Assembly (NCBI GenBank): GCA_045580835.1
Contig: JAZNOM010000026.1
Span: forward strand, 1 to 5,603
DNA: 5,603 bases
Direction of reading: 5' to 3'
Origin: UMGS902 sp045580835
Lineage (GTDB): Bacteria; Bacillota; Clostridia; Oscillospirales; CAG-272
Below the pieces are notes generated by a model. It was not told the origin of the DNA. It did not search any database and saw only the letters and a program-made list of their open reading frames with translations. Shown piece after piece: positions 1 to 4,762 of the stretch (positions are counted from its first letter, which is position 1; the number at the start of each line of letters is the position of its first letter). Position numbers and translations under genes: made by a program.

Positions 1-80
1 TTTCCGTCCGAAACTGTAGAATGACAGTGCAAATTTGCCTTGTAGAACTGACCGTCCTTGGGAAGAAGATACTTTTTCAT
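1..80 (-). CDS. PHP-domain metal-dependent hydrolase, N-terminal fragment (cut by window edge)
   Basis: Only the first 26 codons and two bases are inside the window. Reading from ATG at 80 gives MKKYLLPKDGQFYKANLHC followed by HSTVSDG. The His-x-His (HCH) after a hydrophobic strand, followed by a Ser-Asp-Gly turn, is the first metal-binding motif of PHP (polymerase and histidinol phosphatase) domains, which use up to three metals for phosphoester hydrolysis. Many stand-alone PHP proteins begin this way, with HxH about 20 residues from the start. A good Shine-Dalgarno (AAGAGG, nine bases upstream) overlaps the end of the transporter gene, whose stop codon is 6 bases upstream, so this is the third gene of the rpiR operon. 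No signal peptide is seen, so it is probably cytoplasmic. The substrate cannot be told from this fragment. The PHP assignment is fairly secure; the remaining metal ligands are outside the window. Confidence 0.75.
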   Translation of the reverse strand, partial: MKKYLLPKDGQFYKANLHCHSTVSDG

Positions 81-86
81 GGATTT

Positions 87-1253
87 TTACCTCTTATTTA
101 TTTTTATAAATTTTGAAATGACAACGGCACCGATAACGGAAACCACCGCCCATGAAATAAACATTACATTATATCCAAAATGTTTGATTACCACGCCGTA
201 AACAATCGAGCCGAGCGCAGCACCGAGATACGTTACAAAATCAATAACTCCGCCGACGGATGACACGTTTCCCTCTTGACGGTATCTGTGGGGATATACC
301 GAAAGCATGGAGGTGTTTATCAGCGATGCAGCTGCATATATCGCGGTAAGGCATAAAACTGCGTATATTGCAGTTCCTTTTACAAATCCGAGCGCAAGCG
401 AAAACATTACGCAAAACAAAAATCCGATAAATGTTACTGTGTGCTCGTTTTCATTGCAAAAGCGGTAAAACACCTGATGCGCTACTCTGCCGACAAATCC
501 AAAAGCAGGTATCAGCAGAAGGTAGTACGCCGAGGTGCTTAAATCTACTGCATAGGTATCAACAATATAAACGGTCATCCAAAGACTGATGTTTTCTTTA
601 AGGATACCGTGAATAAACGACGGTATGCTGATAATTTGCAGTTCTCTTTTCGCAAGAAGTTGAAAAAAAGAAAGATGTTTTTTGTCACTTGCACACGGTT
701 TTACATCGCGAAATGTGGCAAGCACCGAAACGCCAAGCGCAAGAGTGATAAGCCCAGGAACTATAAATGCATAGCACGTACCAAAGCGAGTAATAAGCCA
801 AGTGCAAAACAGTATACTTATAATATTGCCGGTTGCGACCGAGGTGGAAAGGAGCGCTGTACGTTTTTTTGCGGTTCGCTCATCATAAATATCGCTCATT
901 ACCGAAATCATTGAGCCCCAAAGCATCGACTGTGCGTATGCGTTTGCGGTCCAAAGTAAAAATATTCCGATAAACGGAGGAAAAAAACCAAACAAAATAT
1001 TGCTTACGGCGCATATTACAAGTCCGCCACTGATCATTGCATACGGCGGTGCTTTGTCGCTTAAAATGCCGTTAATAAGTCTGCCAAGTGCAAACATTGC
1101 GGAAAATGCTCCGCCCAAAGCACCGATTTGCACGGTGTTTAAAATCCCTGCTTCAACAAGTGAGGGATTTGCCATTGTAAGGTTTACCCTTGCGATATAA
1201 ATTGAAGAGTACGCAAGGTAACATAGTAAATAGATTATTCTGCGTTTTGTCAT
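87..1253 (-). CDS. MFS transporter, organophosphate:phosphate antiporter (OPA)-like
   Basis: A 388-residue, very hydrophobic protein with about 12 predicted membrane segments, the usual size for the major facilitator superfamily. The first helix and loop (YIARVNLTMANPSLVEAG, residues 19-36) follow the pattern Y-x-x-R-x-N-x-x-x-A-x-P-x-L-x-x-x-G of OPA members such as GlpT and UhpT, where this Arg (here R22) helps bind the phosphate of the substrate. An MFS motif-A variant follows at 57-67 (GRLINGILSDK). In helix 7, KENISLW (219-225) aligns by eye with the R-[DN]-x-x-x-x-W segment that carries the second phosphate-binding Arg of GlpT/UhpT; here it is Lys. This suggests uptake of a phosphorylated solute, possibly in exchange for phosphate, but the substrate is unknown. 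The ATG is 2 bases after the rpiR stop and has only a poor, distant Shine-Dalgarno (AGG, 17 bases away), so translational coupling is likely. MFS is near certain; the OPA affinity is a motif judgement. Confidence 0.88.
   Translation of the reverse strand: MTKRRIIYLLCYLAYSSIYIARVNLTMANPSLVEAGILNTVQIGALGGAFSAMFALGRLINGILSDKAPPYAMISGGLVICAVSNILFGFFPPFIGIFLLWTANAYAQSMLWGSMISVMSDIYDERTAKKRTALLSTSVATGNIISILFCTWLITRFGTCYAFIVPGLITLALGVSVLATFRDVKPCASDKKHLSFFQLLAKRELQIISIPSFIHGILKENISLWMTVYIVDTYAVDLSTSAYYLLLIPAFGFVGRVAHQVFYRFCNENEHTVTFIGFLFCVMFSLALGFVKGTAIYAVLCLTAIYAAASLINTSMLSVYPHRYRQEGNVSSVGGVIDFVTYLGAALGSIVYGVVIKHFGYNVMFISWAVVSVIGAVVISKFIKINKR
90..95 (-). promoter_or_regulatory. Ribosome binding site of the PHP gene
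   Basis: On the minus strand AAGAGG lies nine bases before the ATG at 80. It falls within the last two sense codons of the transporter, so the two genes share sequence and are probably translated from one mRNA. This site supports the start chosen for the truncated PHP gene. Confidence 0.6.
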
Positions 1254-1255
1254 TG

Positions 1256-2116
1256 TTATTTTGTGATATACCTGCCGCGGTCAACAAATTCTTTGGTCTT
1301 TTTGGTGCGCTCAACTGCGTTTTCATAATGTCTTACGGAAAGTGAAATGACAATTGAGTCAAGCGCGCTTATCTGCGCTATTCGCGAAGATATCGCCTCT
1401 ATGGGATACTGAATTTCGTCAGAAGAAATAACTATCGGACAGTCGCATATTTTTGTGATAAGACTGTCGGGAAAACTTGTGATGCAGGCAGTTTTTGCCC
1501 CCATTTCTTTTGCCAGTGCCAGCGCATCGGTGGTTGCGGTAGTTTGTCCGCTGTTGGAAACTCCAAATGCAAGGTCGCCGTTTTTGATATTGAGCGTCGA
1601 AACCTTCATTGACGGTACGTCGGTAAAGCAGATGGCAGTATAGCCAACCTGCGTTAGTCTGTACTGAAAATCGGCGGCAATAACCGCTGACGTACCAATA
1701 CCGTAGATGTAGATAACGTTTGCGCTGTCAATTAGCTCGACCGCCTTTTCCACGGCGGAAATATCAATCTCTTCTGCGGTATCGTGAAGCGTTTTTACAT
1801 TTGCGGAAAACACCTTTTCCAGTATACTCTGCACACTGTCGTTCTTATCCACGTACGGGACAAAATTTAGTTGCTTATTCTTTGAAAGCTCCATTGCCAG
1901 CGCAAGCTTAAGCGAAGAATACCCGTCAAACCCAAGCGTTTTGCAGCATCGGATAATAGCTGATTTAACAACGCCGGCATCCTCTGCAAACTCCGCAACA
2001 GACATAGAAATTACACGGTCTCTCTCAGCAAGAATATACTCCGCTATCTTTTTTTCGACGGGAGTCAGCGTATTATATTTTTGCTTAATTTGCACGAGGC
2101 AGGACTTATTGTTCAT
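1256..2116 (-). CDS. RpiR/MurR-family transcriptional regulator (HTH + SIS domain)
   Basis: A 286-residue protein with the two-domain layout and length of the RpiR family. Residues 1-77 form the N-terminal HTH domain, with the characteristic LTPVEKKIAEYIL segment (17-29), VAEFAEDAGVVKSAIIR (40-56) and a GFDGYSSLK turn (62-70). Residues about 120-255 form a SIS (sugar isomerase) domain: a Rossmann-like strand VIYIYGIGTSA (134-144) and the phosphosugar-binding loop SNSGQT (187-192). Such regulators sense phosphorylated sugars and repress or activate catabolic operons. I start at ATG 2116 rather than the adjacent in-frame TTG at 2119, because AAGGA lies 7 bases before the ATG but only 4 before the TTG. 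It heads an operon with an OPA-like transporter and a PHP hydrolase, behind its own promoter and palindrome, so autoregulation is likely. The family is clear; effector and sign of regulation are not known. Confidence 0.93.
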   Translation of the reverse strand: MNNKSCLVQIKQKYNTLTPVEKKIAEYILAERDRVISMSVAEFAEDAGVVKSAIIRCCKTLGFDGYSSLKLALAMELSKNKQLNFVPYVDKNDSVQSILEKVFSANVKTLHDTAEEIDISAVEKAVELIDSANVIYIYGIGTSAVIAADFQYRLTQVGYTAICFTDVPSMKVSTLNIKNGDLAFGVSNSGQTTATTDALALAKEMGAKTACITSFPDSLITKICDCPIVISSDEIQYPIEAISSRIAQISALDSIVISLSVRHYENAVERTKKTKEFVDRGRYITK

Positions 2117-2123
2117 CAAGAGT

Positions 2124-2128
2124 TCCTT
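2124..2128 (-). promoter_or_regulatory. Ribosome binding site of the rpiR-type gene
   Basis: AAGGA on the minus strand, 7 bases from ATG 2116 and 4 bases from TTG 2119. The spacing favours the ATG as the real start. The site directly abuts the end of the operator palindrome, so the hairpin that the palindrome could form in RNA would lie immediately next to it. Confidence 0.65.
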
Positions 2129-2153
2129 TATAATAGAATTTTATTCTATTATA
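2129..2153. promoter_or_regulatory. Perfect 25-bp palindromic operator of the rpiR operon
   Basis: Two 11-bp arms (TATAATAGAAT and its exact complement) flank a 3-bp AT centre. On the minus strand the palindrome starts with the -10 hexamer and extends over the expected transcription start, so a bound protein would block initiation. RpiR-family proteins bind AT-rich palindromes as dimers of HTH domains, and this one sits directly upstream of such a gene. Its core (2135-2147) recurs, with one mismatch, in the phosphoesterase promoter at 4699-4711. That the encoded RpiR protein binds here is an inference. Confidence 0.72.
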
Positions 2154-2176
2154 GCATTTTAAAGTTGTTTAGTCAA
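2148..2176 (-). promoter_or_regulatory. Sigma-A promoter of the rpiR-MFS-PHP operon
   Basis: Minus strand: -35 TTGACT (2176-2171), 17-bp spacer, and -10 TATAAT (2153-2148) preceded by TGC, giving an extended -10. Transcription would start near 2141, about 25 bases before the ATG. The -10 is part of the palindromic operator. The -35 lies one base beyond the T-run of the preceding terminator. Confidence 0.85.
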
Positions 2177-2177
2177 C

Positions 2178-2204
2178 AAAAAAGCCTGCTTTCGCAGGCT
2201 TTTT
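2178..2204 (-). terminator. Rho-independent terminator after the phosphoesterase gene
   Basis: Minus-strand RNA forms an 11-bp stem, AAAAAGCCTGC pairing with GCAGGCTTTTT, closed by a GAAA (GNRA) tetraloop and ending in six T residues. It begins 6 bases after the phosphoesterase stop codon. The A-run on the other side could make it work weakly in the opposite direction, but no gene points that way here. Confidence 0.92.
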
Positions 2205-2210
2205 ATATGA

Positions 2211-4646
2211 TTATTTTACTGTTTTTTTCAAGATGCGAATAACATCAAGAATAGTTGTCTTTCCGTCGCCGTTAGTATCTGCACTCAATAAGCTTGTATC
2301 ATTCAAAGCGGCACGGAGTGCAAGCATAACATCGTTTATATCAACCTTATAGTCAAGGTCAACGTCGCCTGCAAGCTCGTTCCACGTCATGGTGAATTGG
2401 TTGTCTTTGAGGAAATATTGGTCACGCACAGTGGAATAATGCTCAACCTCAACACTCTTACCGTCCTTTGAGAAATAGAACATAGTTACCATACCCATTG
2501 CACCACGGTTTACTTCTTCGGTCTGCGCATCAATAAGCATCTGCGTTACGGTATTTCCGTTTACACCGTTTTCTTTGCGTGTAACGATGTATTTGCAAGG
2601 GTCATGTCCGCTCATTACAAGCACGATGTTTTCATGGTGTTTTACAAACTCTTCCCACATTTCGTCGCCGTTGTTGCTTGTAGGGTTAGAATTTGAAGGA
2701 GGAACAACGTCTCCGCTATCAAGAGTTGTACCGTCGCGGAACATGTATGCGTGAGTGGTCACGATAACCTTGTGGTCGCTGTATTTCTCGCAAACCTCGC
2801 CTGCCCATGCAAGCTCTTCATCGGTGGGACCGTAATCAAGAGTAATGGAAACAAATTTTTCATCGCCTACAGTAAATGTGCGATATGTGTTTTCGAGTTC
2901 TTCTGCATTAAATCTCTGCTCCGCAGTGATTTCGGTTGCATATTTCGAAGCAGCCATTGCATCATTGAATGTCTTTTTGGTATCAACAGTTACAGACTGC
3001 TTATCGTGATTACCTCTTACAACACTGTAAGGAATTCCTGCATCAGAAAGTGCATCAAAGCTTGCCACTGCGCGTTCCCATTCATCAGTGTTGCTGACCT
3101 CGGTAATATCGCCAAGTCCAAATACAAACTGAATATTCTTTTCTTCCTTATTTGCGATTATCCAGTCATAAAGCTTGGGAAAATCTTCAGGATAGTAGTA
3201 ATTAAGTTTCTGTGTATCGCCTACTACCGCAAAAGAATATGCATAGTCGGTTTCAACCGTTTCCTCATCAAGCCAGGTGACATCGTATACGGCATCGTTA
3301 TTGCCGCATGCGTCTACAACAGTTGCAGGACGGTCGTCAAACTTATACCCGGAGAGGTCATAGTGAAGGATGAGGTCATCCGTGCCGTAGGAAACTGCGT
3401 CTTGCGCAATTTCTTCATCAGTGCGTATATCGGAATACATTGCAACAGACTTTAAGTTGCCCTTGAAATACTGTGCATTTCCGCTTCTTGCGTCGCCGCC
3501 GAGAACAAAGGCCTCAAATCTTGCAGGACCGCCGCCTACATTTTTATTGGTAACGGTGTCTATAAGCTCACCGTTTACATAGCCTTTGATAACACCGGCT
3601 TCATAGTCATGTGTTACCGCAAGCTTTACCCATTCGCCGCGATAAATATTCGCATCAAAATATGCTGCAAAATCATCATCATTTGCATCGCGCCAGTAAT
3701 AACGAATCTGGCCGTTTGTATATGCCTCAAGATTTACGCAGCTATTGCCGCTGCCAATATAGTTGCCTATCACAACACCGCCGCGCTCTTCGTCGGAATA
3801 AGTGTCGGGAAAATATACTTCCGCTTCAATAGTGTGAGGAGCTGCTGCAAGAGCGTTTTCGATATAATATGTGCCGTCGGTATTGTCAAACGCCATACCG
3901 TCGGTCATTTGTATATACTGCTCATTCTTTGAAGAATCGGCGGTATTTGTATATGCAAGGTGATTTTCATTTGCGCTGTAATCTTTAAGTCTTTCTGTAC
4001 CGCTTACAGAGAAATCGTACGCACAGATAAGAGTTGAAGCGGTGTAGTCAACTGCCGCATAGTCGGCTGCTACCTGCTCTGCCGTACGGCTGTCAGAATA
4101 TAGCGAAACCGAACCAAGAGTTGTATTTTTTAAATACTGCGTATTATCCGCACGGAAGTCGCCGCCTATCATAAACTTCGAAAGCGAACTTACCTCAACA
4201 TCAGCAAAGGTATTCTCGACCGTCTGCTTGAGCTCTCCGTTGATATAGCACTTTGCATCTGTGGCAGTGCTTACAACCGCAATATGTGTCCACTCGCCCG
4301 TGCGGAGGTCAACGTCTGCAAAGTTTGCAGTAACGCTTTTAGATGTTCCTGCTCTCCAATAGAGATACGGGTTGCCGTTTTTACGAATTTCAAGGTCGAG
4401 CATAGTATTATCGTAAGATCCCGAAACGAAGTTGCCGACAATAACACCAAGTCGTGTATCGGGAGCATCCGCATCAACTTTCACCCATGTTTCAATGGTA
4501 CGAGGTACGCCGGAAAGCGCAGCCGCAGTCGTATAGCCATCATCCGCGGTAAAAGTGATACCGCTTGTCGGTGCCGCCGCAGACGGTACAAGTGCGAGCG
4601 GTAAAAGCATCGCAAATGTAAGTAAAAGTGAAATAATCTTCTTCAT
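2211..4646 (-). CDS. Secreted LamG-LamG-metallophosphoesterase-dockerin protein
   Basis: An 811-residue exported protein. Residues 1-24 are a signal peptide (MKK, hydrophobic core, SAA cleavage region). Two LamG/concanavalin-like domains follow (about 27-205 and 247-430). They are recognisable copies: GEW 117/337, Y[IV]NGEL 134/356, GGD 161/383, YSDxRT 183/404. A calcineurin-type phosphoesterase domain spans about 470-745, with motif blocks GDTQ (476-479), GDITE (512-516), GNHD (545-548), THAY (631-634) and GHDP (680-683). Against the canonical DxH, GDxxD, GNH[DE], H, GHxH set, both His that normally bind metal 1 are replaced (Q479, P683). The metal-2 ligands (D513, N546, H632, H681) and the catalytic His (H547) are present. 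The C-terminus is a type I dockerin with two calcium loops (D761/D763/D765/D772 and D790/N792/D794/D801). It is likely a cell-surface or scaffold-bound phosphoesterase of unknown substrate. The start has GGAAGGA 7 bases upstream. It is monocistronic, with its own promoter and terminator. Confidence 0.93.
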   Translation of the reverse strand: MKKIISLLLTFAMLLPLALVPSAAAPTSGITFTADDGYTTAAALSGVPRTIETWVKVDADAPDTRLGVIVGNFVSGSYDNTMLDLEIRKNGNPYLYWRAGTSKSVTANFADVDLRTGEWTHIAVVSTATDAKCYINGELKQTVENTFADVEVSSLSKFMIGGDFRADNTQYLKNTTLGSVSLYSDSRTAEQVAADYAAVDYTASTLICAYDFSVSGTERLKDYSANENHLAYTNTADSSKNEQYIQMTDGMAFDNTDGTYYIENALAAAPHTIEAEVYFPDTYSDEERGGVVIGNYIGSGNSCVNLEAYTNGQIRYYWRDANDDDFAAYFDANIYRGEWVKLAVTHDYEAGVIKGYVNGELIDTVTNKNVGGGPARFEAFVLGGDARSGNAQYFKGNLKSVAMYSDIRTDEEIAQDAVSYGTDDLILHYDLSGYKFDDRPATVVDACGNNDAVYDVTWLDEETVETDYAYSFAVVGDTQKLNYYYPEDFPKLYDWIIANKEEKNIQFVFGLGDITEVSNTDEWERAVASFDALSDAGIPYSVVRGNHDKQSVTVDTKKTFNDAMAASKYATEITAEQRFNAEELENTYRTFTVGDEKFVSITLDYGPTDEELAWAGEVCEKYSDHKVIVTTHAYMFRDGTTLDSGDVVPPSNSNPTSNNGDEMWEEFVKHHENIVLVMSGHDPCKYIVTRKENGVNGNTVTQMLIDAQTEEVNRGAMGMVTMFYFSKDGKSVEVEHYSTVRDQYFLKDNQFTMTWNELAGDVDLDYKVDINDVMLALRAALNDTSLLSADTNGDGKTTILDVIRILKKTVK

Positions 4647-4676
4647 AATAATATCCTTCCATTGTATTGGATTTTT

Positions 4677-4703
4677 GTTCTAAAAATATTATATATTTAG
4701 AAC
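4677..4703. promoter_or_regulatory. Inverted repeat spanning the -10 of the phosphoesterase promoter
   Basis: Perfect 8-bp arms GTTCTAAA (4677-4684) and TTTAGAAC (4696-4703) are separated by 11 AT-only bases that contain the -10 hexamer. The right arm overlaps the 13-bp motif shared with the rpiR operator, so the region holds alternating AGAA/TTCT half-sites. It is a plausible operator, possibly a second binding register for the same regulator; the high AT content lowers certainty. Confidence 0.5.
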
Positions 4704-4716
4704 TTTATTCTGTCAA
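4688..4716 (-). promoter_or_regulatory. Perfect-consensus sigma-A promoter of the phosphoesterase gene
   Basis: Minus strand: TTGACA (4716-4711), a spacer of exactly 17 bp, and TATAAT (4693-4688). Both hexamers and the spacing match the housekeeping consensus exactly. The start would be near 4681, leaving a leader of about 35 bases before the ATG at 4646. A promoter this strong usually needs repression, which fits the overlapping inverted repeats. Confidence 0.9.
4699..4711. promoter_or_regulatory. Putative RpiR operator shared with the rpiR promoter
   Basis: Minus strand AGAATAAAGTTCT, an imperfect palindrome (AGAA, 5 bases, TTCT) that differs by one base from the core of the rpiR palindrome at 2135-2147 (AGAATAAAATTCT). 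It fills most of the -35/-10 spacer and touches the last base of the -35, so occupancy would exclude RNA polymerase. That the neighbouring RpiR-family protein binds both sites is inferred from this match. Confidence 0.55.
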
Positions 4717-4720
4717 TAGA

Positions 4721-4758
4721 TAAAAATAAAAAATACGGCTGAAATTCAGCCGTATTTT
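4721..4758 (-). terminator. Rho-independent terminator after the antiporter gene
   Basis: Minus-strand RNA forms a 12-bp stem (AAAATACGGCTG at its 5' side, complementary to the 3' side) around a 5-base AATTT loop, followed by a T-rich tail (TTTTTTATTTTTA, sharing its first bases with the stem). It starts 4 bases after the antiporter stop codon and separates that gene from the phosphoesterase promoter. Confidence 0.88.
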
Positions 4759-4762
4759 AAAA

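Noticed and set aside
2117..2119. TTG at 2119 as the start of the rpiR-type gene
   Set aside because: It is only 4 bases from the AAGGA ribosome binding site, whereas the ATG directly after it has the usual 7-base spacing.
2129..2134. TATAAT on the plus strand as a divergent promoter
   Set aside because: It is the mirror arm of the palindrome; no acceptable -35 is found 15-19 bp upstream and no plus-strand gene follows.
2751..3455. A 234-codon open frame on the plus strand, opposite the phosphoesterase domain
   Set aside because: It lies wholly antisense to a gene with clear domain motifs, has no convincing ribosome binding site or promoter, and its Cys/Ile-rich composition is what the complement of this coding sequence would give.
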